Below the pieces are notes generated by a model that was not told where the DNA came from, made no database searches, and saw only the letters and a list, made by a program, of their open reading frames with translations. 59,169 nucleotides of DNA, from the NCBI GenBank assembly GCA_024228495.1, contig JAAETJ010000300.1:1-59169 (forward strand). Reading direction: 5' to 3'. The position numbers and the translations under genes were made by a program. Position 1 is the stretch's first letter; each line of letters starts with the position of its first letter. Origin of the DNA: a bacterium. Its GTDB lineage: Bacteria; Pseudomonadota; Alphaproteobacteria; Rhizobiales; JAKIUO01. Shown piece by piece: positions 24,743-35,300 of this stretch.

Positions 24743-27568
24743 ATGGTTTCTTTCGGCAAACTCGCCAAAAAAATATTCGGTGACGCCAATGAACGCGCGC
24801 TCAAATCCTATGAAGATCGCGTTGAGGCAATCAATGCACTCGAAGGCGAGTTTGAAAAACTCTCCGACGGTGACCTGCAAGCCAAAACGGATGAGTTTCG
24901 CAAGCGCTTTGAAAAAGGTGAAAGCCTCGACGACATGCTCGTGGAAAGTTTTGCAACGATACGAGAAGCGGCCAAGCGCACGCTCAAGCAGCGCCATTAC
25001 GATGTACAGCTGGTTGGCGGCATGGTGCTGCATGAAGGCAAGATCTCGGAAATGAAAACCGGCGAGGGTAAAACCCTTGTCTCCACATTGGCCGTTTATC
25101 TCAATGCCATTCCAGGCAAGGGTGTGCATGTCGTTACTGTCAATGACTATCTGGCCAAACGTGACGCCGAATGGATGGGACAGATCTACAAATTTATGGG
25201 GCTCACCGTGGGCGTCATCATTCATGGGGTCGAAGACGAGGACCGCAAGGCGCAATATGCCTGCGACGTCACCTATGGCACCAACAATGAATATGGCTTT
25301 GATTATCTGCGCGACAATATGAAATATGAGATCGAAGAAATGGTCCAGCGCGGCCATTATTACGCCATCGTTGATGAAGTCGACAGTATTTTGATCGATG
25401 AAGCACGTACACCATTGATCATTTCTGGTCCCACCGAAGATCTCACCGAGCTGTATGTGGCCATCGATAAAATCATGGTGGAGCTGCTGAAAGAAGATGG
25501 CGCGGAAGCCTATTTTGAAGTCGATGAAAAGGTCAAGGCCGCAACCTTTAGTGAAGATGGCAATGAGCGCCTTGAAGTCGTTTTGCAAGAGGCTGGCCAG
25601 CTCAAGGGCGACAGTCTCTATGATATTGAAAATGTCATGGTGGTGCATCACGTCAACCAGGCTCTGCGCGCTCACAAGCTGTTTGAAAAAGACCGCGACT
25701 ATATCGTTGCCAAGGACGAAGTGGTAATCATTGACGAGTTCACGGGACGTATGATGGAAGGACGGCGTTTTTCAGAAGGCCTGCATCAGGCCCTTGAAGC
25801 CAAGGAACACGCCAAAATCCAGCCAGAAAACCAGACACTGGCTTCCATCACCTTCCAGAATTTCTTCCGCCTTTATGCCAAGCTTTCCGGCATGACCGGC
25901 ACGGCGTTGACCGAAGCCGATGAGTTCCAAGATATTTACGGACTCGGCGTCATCGAAATTCCCACTAATGAGGATATTTTGCGCCAGGATGAAAACGACG
26001 AAGTCTATCGCACCGCTCAGGAAAAATATCGCGCTATCGTCGAACGTGTGCACGAGTGTCAGCAGCGCAATCAGCCCATTCTTGTGGGTACCGCCAGCAT
26101 CGAAAAATCGGAAACCATTTCGGCCTTGCTCGATGACAAGAAATTCCTGAAGGAAAGTGGCATTGACAAGGTTATCAAGCACAAAGTGCTGAATGCCCGC
26201 TATCACAAGAGCGAAGCCTCAATCATCTCACAGGCCGGAGCACCGGGCGCCGTGACCATTGCCACCAATATGGCTGGTCGTGGCACAGACATTCAGCTCG
26301 GCGGCAATCTCGACATGCAGGTTTCTGACTGGCTCGACGAGAAAAAGAAAGCCGGTAAAAAGCCGAGCGAAAGAGATATTGAGAAAAAACGCGACATGCT
26401 GGAAGACGATATCAAACAGGGCCGCCAGACCGTACTGGATGCCGGGGGCCTGTTTGTGCTGGGCACCGAGCGCCATGAAAGCCGGCGTATCGACAATCAG
26501 CTGCGTGGTCGCTCCGGCCGCCAAGGTGACCCGGGCCACTCAAAATTCTATCTGTCACTGGAAGATGACCTCATGCGCATCTTTGGCGGCGACCGCATGG
26601 ATGGCATGTTACGCAAGCTGGGTCTCGATGAGGGTGAAGCCATCACCCACCCCTGGATCAACAAGGCGCTGGAAAAAGCCCAGAGCAAAGTAGAAGCGCG
26701 CAATTTCGACATTCGTAAAAACCTGCTGAAATATGATGATGTGATGAATGATCAGCGTAAGGTGATATTCGAACATCGCATCGAACTGATGGAAGACGAG
26801 GATGTCTCTGAAACCATCGCTGATATGCGTCATGACGTAGCCGATCAACTGGTGACCCGGCATATTCCCGAAAAAGCATTCGCAGAACAATGGGATACCG
26901 ATGGACTAAATACGCGCATCAAGGAAATATTCGCCCTTGACCTGCCCATTGGCGTGTGGGCCGAAGAAGAAGGCATTGCCGATGATGAAATCCATGATCG
27001 TCTTAAACAGGCGGTGGATGAATTTGCTGCCAAAAAAGCCGTTGATTTTGGTTCCGAGAATATACGCAATGTGGAAAAATGGTTCCTATTGCAAACCCTC
27101 GACAATCTATGGCGTGAGCATCTCGTCACCCTTGACCATCTGCGTCAGGTGATCGGCCTGCGTGGCTACGGCCAGCGCGACCCGTTGAACGAATACAAGA
27201 CCGAAACATTTGTATTATTTGAAAATCTGCTGACCCAGCTGCGCGAAGACGTCACCACCCAGATGTTCCATGTGGAACCCATATCGGATGAAGAAATCCG
27301 CGCTATGGAGGAAGAGGCTGCCGGGCGCCAGATGGAAGCCAGCCATGTGGACATGTCGCTGGGCTTTGACGATGCTGAATTTGATGATGATGTGGTTGAC
27401 GCCGATTATGGCAAAGCCGCGAGCCCTCAAAAACCAAAACGCAACAAGCCCAAGGGTGTTGACATCGACGCGAATGATGAAACCACCTGGGGCAAGGTGC
27501 CCCGCAATGCGCCCTGCCCTTGCGGAACCGGCAAAAAATACAAGCATTGCCACGGGCGGTTAAACTGA
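24743..27568 (+). CDS. secA: Preprotein translocase ATPase SecA
   Basis: SecA drives post-translational export through SecYEG. The 941-residue protein is complete: the N-terminal ATPase with [11 protein letters not shown] near residue 103 (Walker A), [16 protein letters not shown] near 178, [20 protein letters not shown] near 213, and the second nucleotide-binding domain with [15 protein letters not shown]. The scaffold helix follows, and the C-terminal zinc-binding tail [15 protein letters not shown] contacts SecB. This is the typical length for a proteobacterial SecA. It stands opposite pyrD and is translationally coupled to the small membrane protein gene that follows (TGATG). Confidence 0.98.
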   Translation: MVSFGKLAKKIFGDANERALKSYEDRVEAINALEGEFEKLSDGDLQAKTDEFRKRFEKGESLDDMLVESFATIREAAKRTLKQRHYDVQLVGGMVLHEGKISEMKTGEGKTLVSTLAVYLNAIPGKGVHVVTVNDYLAKRDAEWMGQIYKFMGLTVGVIIHGVEDEDRKAQYACDVTYGTNNEYGFDYLRDNMKYEIEEMVQRGHYYAIVDEVDSILIDEARTPLIISGPTEDLTELYVAIDKIMVELLKEDGAEAYFEVDEKVKAATFSEDGNERLEVVLQEAGQLKGDSLYDIENVMVVHHVNQALRAHKLFEKDRDYIVAKDEVVIIDEFTGRMMEGRRFSEGLHQALEAKEHAKIQPENQTLASITFQNFFRLYAKLSGMTGTALTEADEFQDIYGLGVIEIPTNEDILRQDENDEVYRTAQEKYRAIVERVHECQQRNQPILVGTASIEKSETISALLDDKKFLKESGIDKVIKHKVLNARYHKSEASIISQAGAPGAVTIATNMAGRGTDIQLGGNLDMQVSDWLDEKKKAGKKPSERDIEKKRDMLEDDIKQGRQTVLDAGGLFVLGTERHESRRIDNQLRGRSGRQGDPGHSKFYLSLEDDLMRIFGGDRMDGMLRKLGLDEGEAITHPWINKALEKAQSKVEARNFDIRKNLLKYDDVMNDQRKVIFEHRIELMEDEDVSETIADMRHDVADQLVTRHIPEKAFAEQWDTDGLNTRIKEIFALDLPIGVWAEEEGIADDEIHDRLKQAVDEFAAKKAVDFGSENIRNVEKWFLLQTLDNLWREHLVTLDHLRQVIGLRGYGQRDPLNEYKTETFVLFENLLTQLREDVTTQMFHVEPISDEEIRAMEEEAAGRQMEASHVDMSLGFDDAEFDDDVVDADYGKAASPQKPKRNKPKGVDIDANDETTWGKVPRNAPCPCGTGKKYKHCHGRLN

Positions 27569-28110
27569 TGGTCGCTGATCGCTTCAGACTGCGCTACAAG
27601 CTATCGCCAGAGTATTACGATTTTTACTCCAAGCTAGCGACGATGAGAAGTAATCGCTCTGGTAGATGGGGGCCTCTGTTTAGCATCATTCTCTATGCTA
27701 TACTAATTGCTGGTATATTGTTCGCCCTGCACCTGTTTGGTGGTTTAACCCCAAGAGAAGTAAAAATTGCAGCAGCTTGTCTGGGACTACCGTTGATATA
27801 CTCAATGTTCGCAAGTGAATATTTTGGAAAAGTAAACTCGAGAGTAGGTTCTCATGATGCAGCTATTGGCCAATTTACTCTAGCTGCCTATGAGGGTGGC
27901 GGAATACAGATTACCGGCAAGCATATGCAATCCTCTTATGACTGGTCTGCTTTTATTGACTTGACACAATCCCCGGACATCATGGTCATCTGGATAGATA
28001 CAGGCGTCGGGGTGATCCTGCCAAACAGCGCTTTTACTGATGATGACGAAAAGCAAGCATTCGCGGATTTTGTGACGGAGCGCATCGTAGCGCACACGCA
28101 AATGACCTGA
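27568..28110 (+). CDS. YcxB-like membrane protein coupled to secA
   Basis: Starting at the ATG that overlaps the secA stop (27566-27570), this 180-residue protein begins [20 protein letters not shown]. It has two membrane helices (about 35-58 and 65-85) and a C-terminal region with ITGKHMQSSYDWSAFIDLTQ and GVGVILPNSAF. The Trp-strand, 'I.P..AF' order is that of YcxB-like domains, which resemble a PH fold. The function is unknown. The coupling to secA suggests co-expression, but I know of no described SecA partner of this type. It converges on zapE with only four bases between the stops. Confidence 0.65.
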   Translation: MVADRFRLRYKLSPEYYDFYSKLATMRSNRSGRWGPLFSIILYAILIAGILFALHLFGGLTPREVKIAAACLGLPLIYSMFASEYFGKVNSRVGSHDAAIGQFTLAAYEGGGIQITGKHMQSSYDWSAFIDLTQSPDIMVIWIDTGVGVILPNSAFTDDDEKQAFADFVTERIVAHTQMT

Positions 28111-28114
28111 CGGT

Positions 28115-29200
28115 CTAATCCGGCCAATCACTTTGGCGCATTTCAGTGAGGCGCGAGCTTGTGCGGGTGAACTCGTCGGCACCCTTGCCATCGACATAAA
28201 TCTCATCGGGTTCCACCATACATGACACAATCAGCCGTCGCTTTTGATCATACAAGGTATCAATCAGCTTGATAAAGCGCCGCGCTTCGCTATGACGATC
28301 CGCGGTGAGTTGGGGAATATTATCAATAAAAAACGTGTGGTATTGCTCGCACAAGGCCAGATAATCACTAGCCCCCAGTGGCTGATCACAAAGGTCGGCA
28401 AAGCCAAAACGCGCCATGCCGCCTCCCATGCATGGGATGTAAATGCGCCGGCTACCAACATCAAGGTCGCCATCATGGGGTGCCACACCACCCGCAAATT
28501 GACGCCAGATATCATCGAGCTGAAGCCGTGCCCGCTCGTCCGCCGGAGTGAAATAATGCGGTGTGTTCTGGAAATTATCACGGCGGTAATCAAGCTGCGC
28601 ATCAAGCTGCAACACATCCATTTTGCGCTCCACAAGTTCAATAAAAGGCAAGAATAAAGAACGATTGAGCCCGTCTTTATAAAGCTCGCCAGGAGCGGCG
28701 TTGGAAGTCGCCACCAAAATGAGGCCACGCTCGAACATTTGCGCGAACAAGCGACCCAATATCATCGCATCGGTGATGTCATTGACATGTAACTCATCAA
28801 GACACAAAAGGTCGTTATCGCGCATGAGTTCGTCCGCGACCAGTGGAATAGGATCCCCCTCATCACGCAAACGCATCTGCTTGATAAGCCCATGAACATT
28901 GCGCATGAAGGGATGAAAATGCAGGCGTTTTTTATTCGGCAGATCAATAGTCTCATAAAACAGATCCATTAACATGGTTTTGCCGCGCCCCACATCGCCA
29001 AACATGTAAAGACCACGCGGCACTTTTTGCGCGCGCCCCAGCCATTCATTGAGAACGCGTAGGCCGCTTGAGCTCTCCCAGTCAGCAAGACGGTTGGCGA
29101 GTAATTGCAGTTGCCCTGCGGCATAAGCCTGCGCCGGATCGGCTCGCAGTTCGCCCGCTGCAATCCAGGCCCGATAAACAGCCAGCGGCCCTTTTTTCAT
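28115..29200 (-). CDS. zapE: ZapE/AFG1-family cell division ATPase
   Basis: The 361-residue AAA ATPase shows GDVGRGKTMLMD near residue 74 (Walker A), HFHPFMRNVH, LLCLDELHVND near 135 (Walker B), ATSNAAPGELYKDGLNR and FIELVERKMDVLQLD, all hallmarks of ZapE/AFG1. In E. coli, ZapE binds FtsZ and promotes constriction under low oxygen or heat; mitochondrial AFG1 helps degrade inner-membrane proteins. It is followed by the trm112-like gene, which is divergent from the HAD phosphatase. Confidence 0.93.
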   Translation of the reverse strand: MKKGPLAVYRAWIAAGELRADPAQAYAAGQLQLLANRLADWESSSGLRVLNEWLGRAQKVPRGLYMFGDVGRGKTMLMDLFYETIDLPNKKRLHFHPFMRNVHGLIKQMRLRDEGDPIPLVADELMRDNDLLCLDELHVNDITDAMILGRLFAQMFERGLILVATSNAAPGELYKDGLNRSLFLPFIELVERKMDVLQLDAQLDYRRDNFQNTPHYFTPADERARLQLDDIWRQFAGGVAPHDGDLDVGSRRIYIPCMGGGMARFGFADLCDQPLGASDYLALCEQYHTFFIDNIPQLTADRHSEARRFIKLIDTLYDQKRRLIVSCMVEPDEIYVDGKGADEFTRTSSRLTEMRQSDWPD

Positions 29201-29232
29201 ACACGCCTACCCCCTATTGACCACGGAATCGA

Positions 29233-29439
29233 TTATTCACCTTCTTCCAGCTTACGGGCCTCTTCTTCCAGCAAAACCGGAATACCATCGCGGATAGGAA
29301 AGGCCAAACGCGCAGCGCGCGAAACCAGCTCTTGCTTGTCCGCATCATATTGCAATGATGTTTTGGTCAGCGGACAAACCAGCAGCTCCAGTAATTTGGG
29401 ATCGGTGTGGATGGGCTTATCCATGTCGGGTTCAGTCAT
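29233..29439 (-). CDS. Trm112-family (UPF0434/YcaR) small protein
   Basis: A 68-residue protein with the YcaR pattern: [38 protein letters not shown]. Only one of the usual zinc cysteines is present (CPLTK). Eukaryotic Trm112 activates methyltransferases; the bacterial role is unsettled. AGGGAGC precedes the ATG. It lies upstream of zapE on the same strand, separated by 32 bases, and divergent from the HAD gene. Confidence 0.85.
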   Translation of the reverse strand: MTEPDMDKPIHTDPKLLELLVCPLTKTSLQYDADKQELVSRAARLAFPIRDGIPVLLEEEARKLEEGE

Positions 29440-29526
29440 ATTAGCTCCCTACCTTGTTTTTTTTGGATACTAGTTCTATCTGTTACTCTTCGCAACACAG
29501 GGTTTTATAAACGAGGTGAAGATCTC

Positions 29527-30372
29527 ATGCCGCAAAACAGCAAGAATGTCGTCGCACTCATCTATGATTTCGATGGCACCTTGTCTCCCCAGCCCATGCA
29601 GGAATATACGGTACTGCCAGAGATCGGTGTCGAACCATCGAAATTCTGGGCTGATGTCGGCAAAGAAACCAAAGAGACCGGCGGCGAAGATATCATCACC
29701 TATATGCGCATGATGTATGAGCGAGCGGACGCTGCCAAAGTACCATTCACACGAGATGATTTGAAGGAAATGGGACACAATGTTCCCTATTTCAAAGGCG
29801 TAGAGAGCTGGTTCAACCGTATCGATACCCATATTGCCGAAAGCTCTGACGGTAGTGTCGAAACCCGTCACTATATTATCTCATCCGGCCTCAAAGAAAT
29901 TCTTGAAGGTGTGAGCATCTATGAGCGTTTTCACAATGTCTTCGCCTCGGAATATTATTTCGACCATTATGGCCACGCGCGCTATCCTAACCGCGTCATC
30001 ACCGACACTACCAAGACCCAATATCTGTTTCGCATCAATAAGGGCATTGAGGATCTGTCGAAAAACATCAACAGCCATATGCCAGAGCGCCTGCGCCCCA
30101 TTCCCTTCCAGAATATGATCTATTTCGGCGATGGTCTGACCGATGTACCATCCATGGCCGTGACAAGGGCCAATGGCGGCTACTCTGTCGCCGTACATGC
30201 CCCGCGCAAGGACAAATCAGCCTGCCAGACCCTGCTAAGGGAAAAACGCTGCGATTTCTACGCCGCCGCTGATTATCGCGAGGATAGCGACCTCGACCGG
30301 CGCACCAAACTTGTCCTCAACAAAGTCATCGCCAATATCCTGCTGCAAGAGGAACTGGGGACATTGAAGTAA
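29527..30372 (+). CDS. HAD-superfamily phosphatase
   Basis: From the ATG at 29527 (GAGGTGAAG upstream) the protein is 281 residues; the frame is open to 29407, but that part overlaps trm112 and looks non-coding. HAD motifs are IYDFDGTLSP near residue 12 (nucleophile and acid Asp), YIISSGLKE (motif II Ser) and YFGDGLTDVPSM (motif IV acidic pair). The arrangement resembles the phosphoserine-phosphatase-like subfamily, with a large helical cap between motifs I and II. The substrate is unknown. It stands alone, followed by a long repeat-rich intergenic region. Confidence 0.82.
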   Translation: MPQNSKNVVALIYDFDGTLSPQPMQEYTVLPEIGVEPSKFWADVGKETKETGGEDIITYMRMMYERADAAKVPFTRDDLKEMGHNVPYFKGVESWFNRIDTHIAESSDGSVETRHYIISSGLKEILEGVSIYERFHNVFASEYYFDHYGHARYPNRVITDTTKTQYLFRINKGIEDLSKNINSHMPERLRPIPFQNMIYFGDGLTDVPSMAVTRANGGYSVAVHAPRKDKSACQTLLREKRCDFYAAADYREDSDLDRRTKLVLNKVIANILLQEELGTLK

Positions 30373-30419
30373 GAAGGAAATGCCCTGCGCGGAGAGCGCT
30401 CCTAATGTCCTCGCGGACA

Positions 30420-30446
30420 GCGTTGGGGACTGGTCCCCAAACCCCA
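30420..30446. repeat. Palindromic dispersed repeat, copy 2 (family A)
   Basis: Second copy of the 27-bp element at 178-204, with TG in place of CA at the centre of the TTGGGGAC/GTCCCCAA palindrome. It starts 48 bases after the HAD stop codon. Confidence 0.75.
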
Positions 30447-30479
30447 TGACATAATTGGCGGTCTATCCAGCACCTGCCC

Positions 30480-30639
30480 CTTTCGTCATCCCCGGACAAG
30501 CGAAGCGCTCAAATAGCGAAGCGGTAGCACATTAAAGAAGCGCAGATCCGGGGATCCATAGCGGTCACGCTATCAAACACAGACCCTGCAGACCTGAAAC
30601 ATCCTATTGGATTACCGGGTCAAGCCCAGCAATGACGAA
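30480..30639. repeat. Alphaproteobacterial-type intergenic repeat, copy 2 (family B)
   Basis: The right part, 30603-30639, matches 22533-22569 at 33 of 37 positions. The left part begins tttcgtcatccccgg at 30480, and the element ends with aatgacgaaa, so the whole is an imperfect long palindrome with inner GATCC motifs at 30550-30558. It occupies most of the gap between the HAD and dsbA genes. The remaining bases (30640-30889) contain no supported gene. Confidence 0.65.
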
Positions 30640-30889
30640 AATTGAGAGATCAGTTCAAACTGCCCCTCCAAACAAACGGGTTGCAAGGGCCAGCCCTTGG
30701 CGTTGTGCGCGCAGCACGCCCCGACCGGCAAGGTCACTTCAGTTGTCAATTGCCAATATTTACCCCCTTCATACCAGTGTGACTTGGTTTTCGTCTTGAA
30801 ATTGCCTAGAAAGTCGTGATCAATGTGGAAAACCATTCAATCGGCCGCCATACAAACCGGCAAGTGCGCAAAAACAGGAATAAAATGCG

Positions 30890-31567
30890 ATGAAAAACAC
30901 CTTTAAAATACGCTTTAGCGTTGCTCTGGCAGCGGTTTTTGGCCTGATCGGCGCTGCTTACACGCTTAATCTGCCCAATGGCCAGCCTGTTCAGGCCCAG
31001 AAAATGAAACAAGGAGAAAGCGTCAAGGATATCAAAGACCTGCATGCAGACGGCATCTTGAAAGATATGGCCGTTGGCAAGGCCGACGCGCCCGTCACCA
31101 TCATTGAATATTCTTCCCTGACCTGTCCCCATTGCGCCAGTTTCCACAAAAACGTACTGCCAGAGCTTAAAAGCAAATATATCGATACGGGCAAGGTGCG
31201 CTATGTGGTGCGTGAATTTCCCCTCGATAATCTGGCCGTCGCCGGTTTTATGCTGGCCCGTTGCAAGAGCGACAAATATAACGAAATTGTCGAAGATCTT
31301 TATATGAATCAAGAAGCCTGGGCCTTCGTCAAGGACCCCTTGGAAAAACTCAAAGAGCGGGCCAAAAAAGCTGGTTATACTGATGAAAGCTTTAATTCAT
31401 GTCTGCGTGATCAAGCCCTTCTCGACAAGATCGTCAAAGTCCGCGAAAAAGCCAGCACGGTGTTCAAGGTCAGCTCAACCCCTACTCTGTTCGTCAATGG
31501 CAAATTATTGCGCGGTGCCAGCCACATCAGACAGATTGAAGAGCTGATGGGTGACAAAGCCAAATAA
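30890..31567 (+). CDS. DsbA-family thiol:disulfide oxidoreductase, copy 1
   Basis: The 225-residue protein has a membrane or signal segment (IRFSVALAAVFGLIGAAYTL) and a DsbA fold with the active site TCPHCASFHK near residue 83. A helical insertion (LKERAKKAGYTDESFNSC) follows, then the cis-Pro loop STPTLFVNGK. It should form disulfides in the periplasm. It differs from enteric DsbA in length and belongs to the BdbD-like group. AGGAATAAAATGCG precedes the ATG. The second copy starts 34 bases after its stop. No dsbB is in the window. Confidence 0.88.
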   Translation: MKNTFKIRFSVALAAVFGLIGAAYTLNLPNGQPVQAQKMKQGESVKDIKDLHADGILKDMAVGKADAPVTIIEYSSLTCPHCASFHKNVLPELKSKYIDTGKVRYVVREFPLDNLAVAGFMLARCKSDKYNEIVEDLYMNQEAWAFVKDPLEKLKERAKKAGYTDESFNSCLRDQALLDKIVKVREKASTVFKVSSTPTLFVNGKLLRGASHIRQIEELMGDKAK

Positions 31568-31601
31568 ACCACCCAATAGAACCAAGTGGGACGCCAACAA
31601 T

Positions 31602-32327
31602 ATGATCAACCGCAGAATGCTCACATCGGGGCTGCTGGCAAGCCTCGCAACGGGGCTTGGCTCCTGCGGTGGCGGCCTTAATCTTGATGGTGGAGCGGCT
31701 ACCAGCAAGGATGACAGCTGGAAACATTATTTTGGCGAAAACGATACAAGCGATAGCCTTGGAACAAGAAAAAGGCGCACAACCCCCGCCACCGTTGCCG
31801 AATTGATGGAACCTGGGCCGCTCAAGGAAATGACCCTTGGCAATCCCTCGGCCAAAGTGACAGTAATCGAGTATTTTTCGCTCACCTGCCCCGTTTGTCA
31901 CAAGTTTCACAAAGAAACGTGGCCCGTCTTCAAACGTCAGTATATAGACGCGGGCAAAGTATACTTTATCGCCAGAGATTTCCCCATTGGCCGCTCATCG
32001 GGTAATGCAGCCATCGCCATTCGCTGCGATGAAAGCAATTATTTTAAGCTTTTAAACCTCTATCTGGCGCAACAAAGACGCTGGGTATCTCAAGACGTGC
32101 GCCTCGATGCTATCCACAGCATAGCCGCCCCTCACGGCCTTTCGCGCGCAAAATTTGACTCCTGCCTTGCGAATCAAGACATTATCAAAGGTATTAAAGA
32201 AGCCAAGCAGCGGGGCCGCGACCTCGGTGTGATCGGGACACCGACCTTCTTTATCAACGGCAAACAGTTGCGTGGAGCCATCAGCTTGGCTAGATTAAGC
32301 GCCGAGATTGATCCGTTACTGGCCTGA
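31602..32327 (+). CDS. DsbA-family thiol:disulfide oxidoreductase, copy 2 (probable lipoprotein)
   Basis: The chosen start, ATG at 31602, gives INRRMLTSGLLASLATGLGSC, a positively charged, hydrophobic signal ending in an acceptable lipobox (LGSC). This copy is therefore probably membrane-anchored, unlike copy 1. The active site is TCPVCHKFHKETWP, and the cis-Pro loop is GTPTFFINGKQLRG. The change from CPHC to CPVC is expected to alter redox potential, so the two copies may have different partners. The order of elements matches copy 1, indicating tandem duplication. The gene precedes smc by 61 bases. Confidence 0.85.
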   Translation: MINRRMLTSGLLASLATGLGSCGGGLNLDGGAATSKDDSWKHYFGENDTSDSLGTRKRRTTPATVAELMEPGPLKEMTLGNPSAKVTVIEYFSLTCPVCHKFHKETWPVFKRQYIDAGKVYFIARDFPIGRSSGNAAIAIRCDESNYFKLLNLYLAQQRRWVSQDVRLDAIHSIAAPHGLSRAKFDSCLANQDIIKGIKEAKQRGRDLGVIGTPTFFINGKQLRGAISLARLSAEIDPLLA

Positions 32328-32388
32328 CATGAACTGATGGCCGGTTGCGCATAAAGTTTTAAAGACCACCCGAGGGAGGGTTTGGGGA

Positions 32389-35300
32389 TTGCATATAACG
32401 CGTCTGCGCCTGCTCGGATTTAAATCCTTTGTAGAACCTGCCGAACTGGTGATCGAGCGGGGGTTGACGGGCGTTGTGGGGCCAAATGGCTGCGGTAAAT
32501 CCAATCTGCTGGAAGCCCTGCGTTGGGTGATGGGAGAAACCTCCTACAAGAATATGCGCGCTTCCAGCATGGAAGATGTGATTTTTTCGGGTACCAATGC
32601 CCGCCCGGCCCGCAATATCGCGGAAGTCACCATCCATCTGGATAATCGCCACCGCAAGGCCCACCCGGCCTTTAACAATGACGACAACCTTGAAATCACT
32701 CGCCGTATCGAGCGCGATAATGGCTCGCAATACCAGATTAATGGCAAACCAGTGCGCGCCCGTGATGTGCAGCTATTGTTTGCAGATGCCTCAACCGGTG
32801 CCCGCTCTCCAGCCCTTGTGCAACAAGGGCGCATTGGTGAAATCGTCTCCGCAAAGCCTGCCCAGCGCCGTTTCATATTGGAAGAAGCCGCTGGCATCAC
32901 TGGCCTGCATAGCCGCCGTCACGAGGCGGAAATCAAGCTGCGCGGCGCCGAGAACAATCTCGAGCGCTTGCAGGATATTATCGGTCAGATGGACACCCGC
33001 CTGTTCGGGCTGAAACGCCAGGAACGTCAGGTCAAGCACTACCGGAAACTCACCAGAGAAATCGAGCAATTGCAGATCATTGCGCTTTATAGCGACTATG
33101 TATCGTTCCGGTCGGCTGCTAAACAGGCAGAGGTCAAACTTCAAGAAGTACTGGTGACCGTCGGTGAAAAAACCACGCAAGAAGCACAAATCCGCCAGCT
33201 GCATGCCAAAGCTGGTGACGAAATTCCTGCCCTGCGTGAACGCGAAATGGTCACAGCGGCAGTGATGCAGCGCCTCAACATCGAATCAGATCAATTGACA
33301 CACGAGCAAGAAACCCAGCAGGCGCGCAAAGACGAGCTTGCTAAAAGGCGCGCCCAATATGACGCTGATATGGCCCGCGAGGAAAACAGCCTTAAAGAGG
33401 ACCAGCAACGCCACAAAAGTTTCAAGAGTGAATTGCACGACCTGCAAATAGCCTCAAACAATAGTGATATGGCTCGCGAGCAAGCATCCACACAAGTTGA
33501 AAAAACACAATCAATATTGACGAAAGGTGAGCAGCAATCGTTCACTCTTGGCACTCAATTTGCCGAACAAAAAGCTTGGTTTAAAGCCTTAGAGCGCGAA
33601 CAGCTTGAAAAACAGGCCTCCACCAGTGTCCTGCATGAAAAGAGCGACAAGCTGGCATCGGAGCGCCGTGAACTTGATCACCAGCTCTCACAGATCGCCG
33701 ATTTTGATAAACTCGCCAGCCTGCTTGAGACAAAAAGAGCCGAGCTGGATGACCTCGAAACAAAACGGACTGCCAGCGAACAAAATATTGACCAGGCGCG
33801 ACTGGATGAAAGCGCCCGACTGGTAGAGCAGATGGATGCCAAAACGCGTCTCTCGACCCGGCTTGCCGAAATCAGCACACTGGAAAAACTTCTGCGCTCT
33901 CCCACCAATAGCGATGATTTGCCCGTGCTTGACGAAATCGTCGTGACCCCGGGCTATGAAACGGCTCTTGGAGCCGCCCTTGGAGATGATCTAGATGCCT
34001 CCCTTAACATGCATGCCGATCTGTACTGGCGCGAATACGATACTGGCACCTCTCTCCTTGAAAGTGCCCCCGCGCTGCCGGAAGGAGTCATACCGCTCAA
34101 ACAACTGGTAACGGCCCCAAAAGCCCTGTCACCCCGCCTTGAAATGACCGGCATTGTAGAGCGGGTCGAAGGGGATCTGCTGCAATCCAAGCTGGCCGCT
34201 GGCCAGCGGCTTATTTCCATAGAAGGAGATCTGTGGCGTTGGGATGGCTTTGTTGCCAGAGCCGACGCGCCTACCAGCGCAGCACGGCGTTTGTCCCAGA
34301 AAAACCATCTGGAACAATTGCAAAACGGTCTGCAACAAGTACAAACCAAGGCCGAACAAACACAAAATGCCGCGCAAAAAGCGCAAGCAACACGCCAGCA
34401 ATTGCAAACGCATCATCAAGGCCTTAAAAACCGCCACGGTGATTTGCGCCGCGAGCTTGAACAACAGCGCAGCTCTCTGGTGCAGGCAGAGCAGTTGGCA
34501 TCCGCGCAGCGTGCCCGGCTGCAATCAATAGATGTGACCAGCGCCAATCTTTTGGAGCGCCACACACTCGAAACAGAGCGTTTGCAACATTTGGTGCTGG
34601 AGCTGGCAAAATCTGATCAGCTCGCAACTATGCAAAAACGCGTTGAGAAGCAGTCTGTTGAACTGACCCAATTGCGCACAAACTATCTTGAGGCCAAAGC
34701 CAATATGGATGGGCTTGAACAAGAGAACCGCAATCGTATCGCCCGCATCGAGCGACTCGAAGCCGAAATCCGCCAAACCAATGCGCGCCAAAAGCAGGCG
34801 CGAGAGCATGTGAAAACCCTGATGATCCGGCGCAAGGAAGATGAAACAGAACTGGCAAAACTCATCGATCTCCCCAAGCAGATCAATGCCAAACGCCAGG
34901 CCCTCAACAGCCAGCTTGTCAAAGCGCAGGAACAAAGCGAGCTCGCTGCCGATCAGTTGCAACGAGGAGAAAACACACTGCGAGAGATCAATCGCAGCTT
35001 GCAAGGCCTGCAGGGGCAAGCAGCAAGTGCTCGCGAGAACAAAGCCGCCTGCGAGGCTCGTCTGGAAGCGGCCAGCGCGCGCCTTGGTGAACAAAAACAG
35101 CTCATACAATCTGAGCTCGATTGTACTCCTGGTGACTGTCTGGAAAAAGCTGAGTTTGATACACAGACAACACTGCCCGACCGCGCCGAACTGGACCGCC
35201 GCCTTGCAAAATTAACCGGGGATCGTGAACGTCTTGGCAACGTCAATCTACGCGCCGATTTGGAGGCTCGTGAACTGAGCGAACAGATTGAAGAAATGAG

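Noticed and set aside
30612-30836. 74-residue minus-strand frame before the first dsbA gene
   Set aside because: It covers the family B repeat and has no family-like features.
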